Assembly (NCBI RefSeq): GCF_001650715.1
Contig: NZ_LWQT01000098.1
Span: 62,001-126,000, forward strand
DNA length: 64,000 bases
Source of the DNA: Paramagnetospirillum marisnigri
Lineage (GTDB): Bacteria > Pseudomonadota > Alphaproteobacteria > Rhodospirillales > Magnetospirillaceae
Direction: 5' to 3'
Under the pieces are notes generated by a model that saw only the letters and a program-made list of their open reading frames with translations, was not told the origin of the DNA and searched no databases. This document shows positions 8,780 to 17,163 of this stretch, one piece after another. The translations under genes and the position numbers were made by a program. Within the stretch, counting starts at the first letter, position 1. Every line of letters starts with the position of its first letter.

Positions 8780-9103
8780 TCAGGCCGCCGGAGAGACCAG
8801 CTTCAAGCCGATGATCCCCGCCACGATCAGGCTGATGCACAGCAGGCGGAGCGGATCGGCGGATTCCCCGAACAGCCAGATGGCCAGCAGCGCCGTCCCC
8901 ATTGTGCCGATGCCAGTCCAGACCGCATAGGCGGTGCCCAGTGGCAGGCTTCGCAGCGACAATCCCAGCAACACCACGCTGCCGACCATGGCAGCCAGGG
9001 TCAGCACCGTGGGCACCGGTTTGGTGAAGCCCTCGGCATATTTCAGGCCGACCGCCCAGCCGACTTCCAGCAATCCCGCGAAAAACAGGATGATCCAGGC
9101 CAT
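8780..9103 (-). CDS. sugE: small multidrug resistance exporter, SugE/Gdx type
   Basis: A 107-residue protein with four membrane helices, the normal length of SMR transporters. The essential membrane glutamate is E13 in [16 protein letters not shown]; the WAVGLKY sequence is characteristic of the SugE (guanidinium exporter, Gdx) branch rather than the EmrE branch. SugE proteins act as antiparallel dimers exchanging guanidinium for protons. The start lies 12 bases after the stop of the OmpA-domain gene, so it may be the last gene of the motor-like operon. No guanidine riboswitch is recognisable upstream. The family call is strong; the substrate is inferred from the subfamily. Confidence 0.88.
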   Translation of the reverse strand: MAWIILFFAGLLEVGWAVGLKYAEGFTKPVPTVLTLAAMVGSVVLLGLSLRSLPLGTAYAVWTGIGTMGTALLAIWLFGESADPLRLLCISLIVAGIIGLKLVSPAA

Positions 9104-9115
9104 TGCGGCACTCTC

Positions 9116-10159
9116 CTAACGCTGGTCGAATCTGATCTCGATGCGGCGGTTGCGGGCGAAGGCCGCGTCGGTATCGGCGGGGTCGAGGGGCTGGAACTCG
9201 CCGAATCCGGCCGCCGCCAGCCGATCCTTGGGCACACCGTTGGCGGCCAGGGTTCGCAGCACGGTGGTGGCCCGCGCCGTGGACAGTTCCCAGTTGGAGG
9301 GGAAGCGGGCCGAGGTGATGGGGCGCCGGTCGGTATGGCCGTCGATGCGCAGCACCCAGTTGAGCCCCTTGGGCATGGTCTTGGCGATATCCTTCAGGGT
9401 GACGGCGATATTCTTGATCTGCTCCTGGCCATCCGGCCCCAGATCGGCCGAACCGCTGTCGAACAGCAGTTCCGACTGGAACACGAAGCGGTCGCCCTCG
9501 ATGCGGATGCCGGGACGGTCGCCCAGCACCTTGCGCAGACGGCCGAAGAATTCCGAGCGGTATCGCTGAAGCTCCTCCACCTTGCCCGCCAGGGCGACGT
9601 TGAGCCGCTTGCCGAGATCGGCGATCTGGGCCTTCTGCTCCTTGTCGCGGGCCTCCGAAACTTCCAGGGCCGCCGCCACCCGGGCCATTTCCTGCTTCAA
9701 GGCCTCCAACTGCCGCGACAGCAGCGCCGCCTGGGCGCGGGCTTCCTCGGACAGCTTGCGCTCGGAAGCCAGTTCCCCCTCCCTGGCGCCCACCACCTTG
9801 TCCAGCTCCTTGATGCGGGCTTCCAACTCGTCCTTCAGCGCCATCAGGGCATTGACGTCGTGCCCCAGCCCGGCAGCCCAGGTCTCGATGCGCTCCTTCT
9901 CGGCCTTGCTGGCCACCAGTTCGGCCTGCAAGGCCGCATTGGCCGCCTTTTGCATATTGAGGGTATCGGCCAGTTCCGCCATTTCGCGCGACAGCCGGTC
10001 CAGCGCCTTCTGCCGCCCGGACAGCGCCTCGCCCAGGAAATACTGGGCCAGCACGAACACCATCAGCACAAAGACGATGACCATGACCAGGGTGGCGAGG
10101 GCGTCGACGAATCCCGGCCAGATGTCGATGGAGCGGCGGACGCGGCGGGCGAGCGGCAT
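9116..10159 (-). CDS. MotB/OmpA-like inner-membrane peptidoglycan-binding protein
   Basis: This 347-residue protein has one membrane helix (about 15-42) carrying an aspartate at position 19 in WPGFVDALATLVMV, where MotB, ExbD and ZorB keep their proton-carrying residue. A long coiled coil follows (about 50-200), then a C-terminal OmpA domain with LRIDGHTDRRPI and NWELSTARATTVLRTL. It should pair with the MotA/ExbB-like protein encoded 7 bases upstream to form a proton-driven complex anchored to peptidoglycan. There are no flagellar, Tol-Pal or TonB genes around. The architecture also matches ZorB of Zorya, but no ZorC/D/E genes follow. The physiological role is not known from sequence. Confidence 0.85.
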   Translation of the reverse strand: MPLARRVRRSIDIWPGFVDALATLVMVIVFVLMVFVLAQYFLGEALSGRQKALDRLSREMAELADTLNMQKAANAALQAELVASKAEKERIETWAAGLGHDVNALMALKDELEARIKELDKVVGAREGELASERKLSEEARAQAALLSRQLEALKQEMARVAAALEVSEARDKEQKAQIADLGKRLNVALAGKVEELQRYRSEFFGRLRKVLGDRPGIRIEGDRFVFQSELLFDSGSADLGPDGQEQIKNIAVTLKDIAKTMPKGLNWVLRIDGHTDRRPITSARFPSNWELSTARATTVLRTLAANGVPKDRLAAAGFGEFQPLDPADTDAAFARNRRIEIRFDQR

Positions 10160-10166
10160 GGCGCGA

Positions 10167-11309
10167 TCAGCCCATGGGCTCGTCGGCGATGGCGGCGATG
10201 GTGCGGGCCAGCAGGCGGATCTCGGCGCGGAACTCGGATACCAGCTCCTCGCGGCTGGCCACGGTCTCGTCCACCAGCCGCTTCAGCGAGCCGTCCATGG
10301 CCCGGATATGAGTGCGGGTGGCGTCATCGGCGCCGCCGGCGGCGGAGCTTTCCGCCAGCTTGGCCAGCAGGGCGCGGGTCTCGATCTGGCCCTCGCCCAG
10401 CTTCAACAGTAGGGACTGCTCCACCCGCATATGGTCGGTCAGGGTGGAGAGCTTTTCCGTCAACTGGGTCAGGGCGGCATTGACGCCGGTGCGGTTGTCC
10501 TCGCCCCGGGTGATGACGCGCTGGAGATTGTCCAGGCTGTCGGCGGTCTGTTCCAGCAGGGCCTGGATATAGGCGGGCACCGACTGCTGCTGGTCGTCGC
10601 CCAGGCTTAGCGGCCCGCCGCTGCCGCCGATGCGGGTCTGCCCGGCCAGCCATTCCTCCAGCTCGTTATAGAAGGCGTTCTGGGCCTGGCCGGACTGGAG
10701 GTCGAGGAAGCCCAGCGCCAGCGAGCCCGCCAGGCCGAACAGCGAGGTGGAAAAGGCGGTGCCCATGCCGTTGAGCGGCTTGGCCAGACCGGCCTTCAGC
10801 CCCTCGAAGGCCGCCGCCGGATCGTTGCTGGAAACCGCCAGCGAACCGATCACCTCGCCCACCGAGCCCACCGTCTGCGACAGGCCCCAGAAGGTGCCCA
10901 GCAGGCCGAGGAAGATCATCAGCCCCACCACATAGCGCGACAGGTCGCGCTGCTCCTCCAGCCGGGCGGCGATGGAATCCAGCACCGAGCGCAGCGCCAT
11001 GGCCGACAGGTTCATGCGGTCGCGCCGTTCGCCCAGCATGCTGGCCATGGGGGCCAGCAGCCGCAGCCGCCCCGACAAAGCGGGCTGGCCGCGCCGCCAG
11101 CTTTCCAGCCACTCCACCTCGGGGCGCAGCAGCATGACCTGGCGGAAATTGAGGATGATACCCGACAGGAACACCCCGAACAGCAGGCCGTTCAAGGCTG
11201 GATTATGGGAGAACGCCGCCAGCAGGCCGTCGAACAGCAGGGCCGCCACCCCGGCCACCAGGACCAGGAAGACGAACATGCGGAACAGGAAGCGGTTCGG
11301 ACGGGTCAT
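10167..11309 (-). CDS. MotA/TolQ/ExbB-like proton channel protein
   Basis: A 380-residue membrane protein. Two helices lie near residues 10-50. Two more show the family signatures GLMIFLGLLGTFWGLSQTVG (about 135-155) and GMGTAFSTSLFGLAGSLALG (about 190-210), which line the proton path in MotA/ExbB proteins. The C-terminal third is predicted coiled coil. The first ATG with a family-like N-terminus (MTRPNRFLF) is at 11309; a GTG at 11342 would add 11 residues. It is followed after 7 bases by its MotB/OmpA-like partner, so the two should form a stator-type unit. Co-occurrence with a third OmpA-domain gene upstream suggests an envelope function. Confidence 0.83.
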   Translation of the reverse strand: MTRPNRFLFRMFVFLVLVAGVAALLFDGLLAAFSHNPALNGLLFGVFLSGIILNFRQVMLLRPEVEWLESWRRGQPALSGRLRLLAPMASMLGERRDRMNLSAMALRSVLDSIAARLEEQRDLSRYVVGLMIFLGLLGTFWGLSQTVGSVGEVIGSLAVSSNDPAAAFEGLKAGLAKPLNGMGTAFSTSLFGLAGSLALGFLDLQSGQAQNAFYNELEEWLAGQTRIGGSGGPLSLGDDQQQSVPAYIQALLEQTADSLDNLQRVITRGEDNRTGVNAALTQLTEKLSTLTDHMRVEQSLLLKLGEGQIETRALLAKLAESSAAGGADDATRTHIRAMDGSLKRLVDETVASREELVSEFRAEIRLLARTIAAIADEPMG

Positions 11310-11378
11310 GGCTGCCGGGTCCCGAGAAAGGGCGGGGCCCACCCTGCCCCGCCATCATGGCGATTTTGGGGCGAGGCC

Positions 11379-12563
11379 TCAGCGGTTGGTCAAGACCACG
11401 TCAACCCGGTCGGCGGGCGATCCCTCGATCTTGTTGCCCAGGGCCCGCACCTCGATGCGGGTCGAGCGAACCCCCATCTCCATCAGATATTTGCGGACCT
11501 CCAGGGCACGGGTCAGGGACAGACGCCTGGCCTTGCTGGCATTGGCCTCGTCACCCGAGGCATAGGCCAGCAATTGAAGATTCAGGCCTTCGTCGCGTTC
11601 CAGCCGCTGGGCAATGCGGTCAAGCTCGGCGCGCGCCATGTCGGGCACCCGGGCATCCTCGCCGACGAACACCACCGAGGCGTTGTCGCCCTTGCGGATG
11701 GGCGCGGCCGGAGGCAGCACCGCCACCTGCGGCGTGGGCGGCGGAGCGACCACAACCGGGGCCGGAGGCGGAACCGGCGCGGGAGGCGCCACTGGCATGG
11801 GCGGAGCCACGACCACCGGGACGGGCGGGGCCACGGGCATGGGCGGCGCCACGGGCATGGGCGGCGCCACGGGCATGGGCGGCGGCGCCGGAGCAGCCAC
11901 CACCGGAGCGGGCGGTGTCGCGGGCTTGACCGGGGCGGGCGGCGGCGGAGCCGTCACCGGCATGGGCGGCGGCGCCGGGGGTTCCGGAGTCTTGACGAAT
12001 TGCACGGCACTGGCGGCGGCCGGAGGCTTCTCAGCCACGGGCGGCGCAACCGGCACGGGCGGCGGCGGGGCCTTGGCCTCGACCACCGGCTTGGGCGGCA
12101 ACGGAACCTCGGCGGGAATCTCCGGCTTGGCCGGCTTGGCGGGCACGGCGGCCATCTTGGGCACCACCGGCGCCGGAGCGGGAGCGGCCACAGGCGCCGG
12201 AACCGGTGCGGCAACCGGGGCCGGAGCCGGAACGCTTTCGGCGGCGATCTTGGCGGGCTTGGCCGGTTTGGTTGGCCGGGCGGGCTCGACCGCAGCGGCG
12301 CGGGGCTGGGCAGGCGCCGTCAACGGATGGAATTTCGGCTCGGTCGTCCGGGTGGTGATGGGCGCGGCCTTGGGCGGCGGCGCCGGACGGCGGGTGATGA
12401 CCGCCGGAAGGGTGGGTTCGGGGCCAAGGCGGTCGAGCACCGACCAGTTGACCACCACATCGGGGCGCGTCTCGCCGACGATCACCTGGGCTGATACGGA
12501 CGGCGCCGAAAGGCATGCCGCCGCCCCCAGCGCCAGTACCACGAGCCTGCTCCCCCTCGTCAT
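11379..12563 (-). CDS. proline-rich periplasmic protein with C-terminal OmpA-type domain
   Basis: A 394-residue exported protein. The N-terminus has a signal peptide (cleavage likely after VSA, about residue 25). Residues about 60-285 are dominated by Pro, Ala, Val and Lys, including tandem MPVAPP units, a typical extended periplasm-spanning linker. The last 110 residues resemble an OmpA domain (DRIAQRLERDEGLNLQLLAY, then SLTRALEVRKYLMEMGVRS and a terminal DVVLTNR). It lies upstream of, and on the same strand as, the MotA/MotB-like pair and probably belongs to the same envelope complex. No experimental family name is recognised. Confidence 0.75.
   Translation of the reverse strand: MTRGSRLVVLALGAAACLSAPSVSAQVIVGETRPDVVVNWSVLDRLGPEPTLPAVITRRPAPPPKAAPITTRTTEPKFHPLTAPAQPRAAAVEPARPTKPAKPAKIAAESVPAPAPVAAPVPAPVAAPAPAPVVPKMAAVPAKPAKPEIPAEVPLPPKPVVEAKAPPPPVPVAPPVAEKPPAAASAVQFVKTPEPPAPPPMPVTAPPPPAPVKPATPPAPVVAAPAPPPMPVAPPMPVAPPMPVAPPVPVVVAPPMPVAPPAPVPPPAPVVVAPPPTPQVAVLPPAAPIRKGDNASVVFVGEDARVPDMARAELDRIAQRLERDEGLNLQLLAYASGDEANASKARRLSLTRALEVRKYLMEMGVRSTRIEVRALGNKIEGSPADRVDVVLTNR
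11828..11884. repeat. 18-bp tandem repeat inside the proline-rich linker
   Basis: About three copies of the unit gcgccacgggcatgggcg run head to tail (clean copies at 11846-11863 and 11864-11881). On the coding (minus) strand each unit gives the hexapeptide MPVAPP. Exact in-frame repeats can expand or contract by slippage and so vary linker length. Confidence 0.8.
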
Positions 12564-12658
12564 TACGCACCACTCCCAAAATCTGCCCGCGCGGGAGTCT
12601 AGCCGAAGCGGACTCCGACGACAACAGGCGCTTTGACCGCCTTCTACCTTGTGAATCC

Positions 12659-13456
12659 TCAGCCGCGCGCGGACTTCAGCAATTTGAGCAGGGGCTGATG
12701 CAAATGATCATTGGCCGCCACGAGATCGCCGGTCTCCAGCATGCGGCCGCCACCATCGTAATCGGTGACATAGCCCCCCGCCTCGCGCACCAGGACCACG
12801 CCCGCCGCGATGTCCCACGGCTTGATCCCGGATTCCCAATAACCGTCACACCGCCCGGCCGCCACATAGGCCAGATCCAAGGCGGCGGAACCGAAGCGGC
12901 GCACGCCCGCCACCTGCCCCATCACGGCGGCCAGTTCCTTGAGGAACGGCTCATGCCCGGGGCGGCCATGGAAGGGAATGCCGGTGGTGAACACCGATTC
13001 TTCCATCTTGCGCCGGGCCGACACCCGAAGCCTGCGCTCGTTGAGGAAGGCCCCCGCCCCCTTCTCGGCATGGAACATCTCGTCGCCCAGCGGCTGATAG
13101 ACCACGCCGGCATAAAGCTCGCCGTCCCGTTCCAGCCCGATGGAGATGCAGAAATTGGGAATGCCATGCAGGAAATTGGTGGTGCCGTCGATGGGATCGA
13201 CGATCCAGCGGTGGCTCTTGTCGTCGCCCGCGATCTCGCCGCCTTCTTCCAGAAGAAAGCCGAAGCCCGGCCGGGCCTTCTTCAACTCGGCACGGAGCGT
13301 CTTCTCGGCCCTGATATCCGCCGACGACACGAAGTCCGCCGGCCCCTTCATGGAAACCTGAAGATGCTCCAGCTCGCCATAGTCGCGCACCAGCGAGCGC
13401 GCCGCCTTGCGGGCGGCCCCCATCATCACGTTGAGCAGGGCGGAACGAACGATCAC
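12659..13456 (-). CDS. suhB: inositol monophosphatase family protein
   Basis: A 265-residue magnesium-dependent phosphatase of the IMPase/SuhB family. The metal-binding motifs are LLEEGGE (about 69-75), WIVDPIDGTTNFLHG (about 84-98) and the late motif IKPWDIAAG. It starts at GTG 13456 with an aagga site about ten bases upstream. The gene is 31 bases downstream of efp on the same strand; efp-suhB pairing recurs in alphaproteobacteria. Members hydrolyse inositol-1-phosphate or related sugar phosphates, and SuhB also has a role with rRNA transcription complexes in enterobacteria. The true substrate here is not determined. Confidence 0.92.
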   Translation of the reverse strand: MIVRSALLNVMMGAARKAARSLVRDYGELEHLQVSMKGPADFVSSADIRAEKTLRAELKKARPGFGFLLEEGGEIAGDDKSHRWIVDPIDGTTNFLHGIPNFCISIGLERDGELYAGVVYQPLGDEMFHAEKGAGAFLNERRLRVSARRKMEESVFTTGIPFHGRPGHEPFLKELAAVMGQVAGVRRFGSAALDLAYVAAGRCDGYWESGIKPWDIAAGVVLVREAGGYVTDYDGGGRMLETGDLVAANDHLHQPLLKLLKSARG

Positions 13457-13487
13457 GAAGGCAAGGTCCTTATCCTGTCAGGGGCGA

Positions 13488-14054
13488 TCAGCCCTTGAAG
13501 CGTTCCACATAGGAACAGTCGGAGGTGGAGACCCAGATGACCTCGCCTTCCTCCAGGAAGGGCGGGACCAGGATCTTCAGGCCGTTTTCCAGCTTGGCGG
13601 GCTTGTAGGAGGAAGACGCGGTCTGCCCCTTCACCACCGGGTCGGCCTCGACCACCTTCATCACCACCTTTTCAGGCAGGGCGATGGAAACCGGCGAACC
13701 TTCCACGAAATCAACCTCGACCACCATGCCGTCCTGCAGGAAGGCGATGGTATCGCCCAGCGTATCGTTGGGCATAGTGAACTGCTCGAAGCTTTCCGAA
13801 TCCATGAAGGTCATGATGGAGTCGTCGCGGAACAGGAAGGTGCATTCCTTGGCTTCCACGTTGCACTTCTCGATGGTGTCGGCGGTGCGCCAACGCTCGT
13901 TGGTCTTATTGCCGGTACGGATGTCGCGCATCTCGACGGTGATGAAGGCGCCGCCCTTGCCGGGCTGCACGATCTGCGTCTTGAGCACGGCGTATTGGCG
14001 GCCGTTGTGTTCGAGAATGTTACCGGGACGAATCAAATTGGCGTTGATCTTCAT
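13488..14054 (-). CDS. efp: translation elongation factor P
   Basis: This 188-residue protein has the three EF-P domains at their usual length. The lysine that is beta-lysylated in other bacteria sits in the loop QPGKGGAF at position 33. The C-terminal domain ends in EGEVIWVSTSDCSYVERFKG. EF-P relieves ribosome stalling at proline runs; two proteins in this window (at 1-1066 and 11379-12563) carry such runs. The matching modification enzyme EpmB is encoded close by (17151-18203), though separated by a histidine kinase gene on the other strand. No epmA is in the window. Confidence 0.97.
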   Translation of the reverse strand: MKINANLIRPGNILEHNGRQYAVLKTQIVQPGKGGAFITVEMRDIRTGNKTNERWRTADTIEKCNVEAKECTFLFRDDSIMTFMDSESFEQFTMPNDTLGDTIAFLQDGMVVEVDFVEGSPVSIALPEKVVMKVVEADPVVKGQTASSSYKPAKLENGLKILVPPFLEEGEVIWVSTSDCSYVERFKG

Positions 14055-14193
14055 GGCGCGATCCGGGGGCTGTCGGAAAATCAGGCGCGGAACCTAACAG
14101 GTCGCCACCCGGAAGGCAAGCCGGGCCGCCCCCTTGCCCATTTGCATACATAGATATAGGATTCCAGACGTCCAAAGACATAGAACCATCAGC

Positions 14194-17163
14194 ATGGCAA
14201 ATTCAATTCAGCAGCGATCACCCCAGCCGTCCGGCCCACTTCGCCGGGGAACGGGCGTGTTCGTTCTGTTGAACCTGTTCGTGATATCGCTGGTCGGGTT
14301 GGTGCTGTTCTGGCATCTGGAGCATGAACGCACCAAGGCGACCCAGACCGCCGCCAGCCTGAGCCATGTGCTGGAACAGAATCTGTCGCGGTTCGTCGAC
14401 AAGATCGACCTGACCTTGATGGCGGTGGCCGACGAGGTGGAGCGCCAGGAGCGGGCCGGGGGCATCCACCGCCCCACCCTGGAGGCCTTCCTGGCGCGGC
14501 ATGATTCCCGGTTGCCCGAGGCCCTGGGCCTGCGGGTGGTCAGCGCCAAGGGCATGATCGAATACGCTGTCGGCAATACCACCATCGCCAGCCAGGCCAA
14601 TATTTCGGATCGCGAGCATTTCACCCGCCATCGCGACGACCCGAAGCTCGGGCTGTTCGTCTCACAGCCCATCATCGGTCGCCTCAATCCCCAGCCCATG
14701 CTGATCTTCGCCCGCAAACGAACCGCCCCCGATGGATCGTTCGGCGGCATCGTCCATGTGGCGGTGGCGGTGAGTTCCCTGTCCGCCATGTTCTCCTCCG
14801 TCGATGTCGGTCCCGCGGGCAGTGTCGGGCTGTGGAACGACATGCCGCTGCTGCTGGCCCGTCACTCGCTGGTTCCCGGTCCAAGTTCGGGCGTCGCCAC
14901 GCCCTCGGCCGATCTCCGCCGCCTGGTCGAGACCAGGGCGCCGCCGCAACCCTATACCACCCTATCCGGCGTCGACGGGTTGGAGCGCATCTTCTTCTAC
15001 CGTCAGGTCGAGCACCACCCGCTGTTCCTGGTGGTCGGCATGGCGTCCTCGGACTATCTGGCGGCATGGCGCCGCGAAGCCACCTATCTTGGAGGCCTGG
15101 CCACCCTGTTCCTGCTGGGCTCCATCGCCGCCGCCCTGACCATCCGCCGCTCCGTGGCCGCGTTGATCGCCGCCCGCGCCGACGCGGACTCAGCCCGGCG
15201 GCGCAGCGATCTGGTGCTGGCCTCGGTGGGCGACGGCATCTGCGGCGTCGATTCCCATGGCCGCGTCACCTTCGTCAATCAGGCGGCCCGGCGCATGCTG
15301 GGCTGGGGCGAGGACGAGGGGCTGGGCCAGGACCTCCACGACGTCACCCACCACCACCATGCCGATGGCACGCCCTATCCCTCGGAACACTGTCCGGTGC
15401 GCGAGGTTCTGTCGGGATCGCCCTTGGCACCGCTGGTGCGGCATGTGGGTGACGAGATGTTCTGGCGCAAGGATGGCAGCGGCTTCCCGGTGGAATACAC
15501 CGCCGCCGCCGTGGTCGAGGATGACCGGGTCATCGGTGCCGTCAACGTCTTCCGCGACATCACCGAGCGCAAGCGCGCCGAGGCCGAGGCGGCCAGGACC
15601 CTGGCCACCACCCAGGTGCTGGGCAACTGCCTGCGGCTGTCGCTGGAGGACATCTCGCTGGATCAGGTGCTGGACCTGGCCCTGAAGGAACTGCTGTGGC
15701 TGCCCTGGCTGACCCTGGAGAATCGCGGCTGCATCTTTGTCCTGGAGTCCGGCCGCTTGCGCATGGCGGCCCGCCGGAACCTTCCCCAGGAAATCGTGGC
15801 GAGCTGCGCCAGCATCGATATCGGCCACTGCCTGTGCGGCAAGGCCGCCGCCTTGCGTGACACCATCCATGCCGCCTGTGTCGACTCCGGGCATCATGTC
15901 CGCTACGAGGGCATGCCGGACCACGGCCATTATTGCATCCCCATCATGGCCGGGGGCGAGTTGCTGGGCGTGCTCAACACCTATGTCACTCCGGGCCATC
16001 GCCGCGATGAGGAGGAGGAGCGGTTCCTGCGGCTTTACGCCCATACCCTGGCCGGAATCATCAAGCGCAAGCGGGCAGAGGAAAAATTGCGCGCCAGCGA
16101 GGAATTGGCCAAGACCCTGGTCAACGCCCCGGCCGACGCCGCCTTGCTCATGGATACGGGGGGAACCATCCTGGCCGCCAACCAGGCACTGGCCAACCGG
16201 TTCGGCACCGAGGCCGGTTCCCTGGTCGGCAAGACGCTGTTCGATCTGCTGTCGCCGGAACAGGCCGAGGCACAGCGCCAGTTGCTCCAGAAGATGACAG
16301 CCGAGAAGACGCCGCTGCATACCCATGAGGAACTCGACGGCATTTATCTGGATAACCGGATCTATCCCGTCCTTGATCCCGGCGGCAAGGTGGTCCAGGT
16401 GGCGGTGTTCTCGCGCGACGTCACCGAACAGCGCGAGGCCGCCCGCGCCATCCAGAAGGGCCTGGAGGATCTGGAACGCTCCAATGCCGAATTGGAACAG
16501 TTCGCCTATGTCACCTCCCACGACCTGCGCCAGCCGCTCCGCATGGTCAGCGGCTATCTCGCCCTGATCCAACGCAGGATGGGCGACACCCTGGACCCTG
16601 ATATCAAGGATTTCATCGGTTTCGCCGTTGGCGGCGCCAAGCGCATGGATGCCCTGATCGTCGACCTGCTGGACTATGCGCGCATCGGCCGCGGCGATAT
16701 CCCGTTCGAGCCCCTGCCCCTGGCCGATGTCCTGGCCGATGTCCGCGCCAACCTGGACATGGCGGTGCAGGATGCCGGCGGCGAATTGGTGGTCTCTGGC
16801 TCACCCTTGGTGGTTGCCGGAGACCGCAGCGAATTGTCGCGACTGTTCCAGAACCTGATCGGCAACGCCCTGAAATACCGCTCGCCCGAGCGGGCACCCC
16901 GGGTGGAGGTCTCCTGGACGCAGGAGGGAGATCGGGCGGAGGTGGCGGTGGCCGACAACGGCATGGGCATCGCCGCCGAGGATTACGATCGCGCCTTCGG
17001 CATCTTCAAGCGTCTGGTGACCGGGGATCAGGTGGAAGGCACCGGCATCGGCCTCGCCATCTGCAAGAAGATCGTCGAACGCCATGGCGGCCGCATCTGG
17101 ATCGAGTCGGAACCCGGCGTCGGAACCACCTTCCGCTTCACCCTGCCGCTTCATTCGGAATAG
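14194..17163 (+). CDS. large membrane sensor histidine kinase (Cache, PAS, GAF, PAS, HisKA, HATPase)
   Basis: A 989-residue sensor kinase. It has a membrane segment at about 25-45, a periplasmic Cache region (about 60-290, with ISDREHFTRH and HHPLFLVVGM), a second membrane segment near 300-320, and a PAS domain with a histidine-rich HHHHADGTPYP insert. A GAF-like domain holds the Cys/His motif HCLCGKAA and HGHYCIPI, and a second PAS follows. HisKA has SHDLRQPL (His near 776), and the HATPase has DNGMGI and GTGIGLAICKK. ATG 14194 is chosen over an upstream TTG (14134) because the membrane anchor then begins at a normal distance, though no clear ribosome site is visible. It sits on the opposite strand between efp and epmB, and its 3' end overlaps epmB by 13 bases. 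Confidence 0.88.
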   Translation: MANSIQQRSPQPSGPLRRGTGVFVLLNLFVISLVGLVLFWHLEHERTKATQTAASLSHVLEQNLSRFVDKIDLTLMAVADEVERQERAGGIHRPTLEAFLARHDSRLPEALGLRVVSAKGMIEYAVGNTTIASQANISDREHFTRHRDDPKLGLFVSQPIIGRLNPQPMLIFARKRTAPDGSFGGIVHVAVAVSSLSAMFSSVDVGPAGSVGLWNDMPLLLARHSLVPGPSSGVATPSADLRRLVETRAPPQPYTTLSGVDGLERIFFYRQVEHHPLFLVVGMASSDYLAAWRREATYLGGLATLFLLGSIAAALTIRRSVAALIAARADADSARRRSDLVLASVGDGICGVDSHGRVTFVNQAARRMLGWGEDEGLGQDLHDVTHHHHADGTPYPSEHCPVREVLSGSPLAPLVRHVGDEMFWRKDGSGFPVEYTAAAVVEDDRVIGAVNVFRDITERKRAEAEAARTLATTQVLGNCLRLSLEDISLDQVLDLALKELLWLPWLTLENRGCIFVLESGRLRMAARRNLPQEIVASCASIDIGHCLCGKAAALRDTIHAACVDSGHHVRYEGMPDHGHYCIPIMAGGELLGVLNTYVTPGHRRDEEEERFLRLYAHTLAGIIKRKRAEEKLRASEELAKTLVNAPADAALLMDTGGTILAANQALANRFGTEAGSLVGKTLFDLLSPEQAEAQRQLLQKMTAEKTPLHTHEELDGIYLDNRIYPVLDPGGKVVQVAVFSRDVTEQREAARAIQKGLEDLERSNAELEQFAYVTSHDLRQPLRMVSGYLALIQRRMGDTLDPDIKDFIGFAVGGAKRMDALIVDLLDYARIGRGDIPFEPLPLADVLADVRANLDMAVQDAGGELVVSGSPLVVAGDRSELSRLFQNLIGNALKYRSPERAPRVEVSWTQEGDRAEVAVADNGMGIAAEDYDRAFGIFKRLVTGDQVEGTGIGLAICKKIVERHGGRIWIESEPGVGTTFRFTLPLHSE

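Noticed and set aside
9116-11309. Zorya anti-phage system
   Set aside because: ZorA/ZorB-like architecture is present, but no ZorC, ZorD or ZorE gene is nearby; the next genes are an OmpA-type protein and suhB.
14134-14193. TTG start for the large histidine kinase
   Set aside because: It would add 20 residues with no ribosome site; ATG 14194 gives a standard distance to the first membrane helix.
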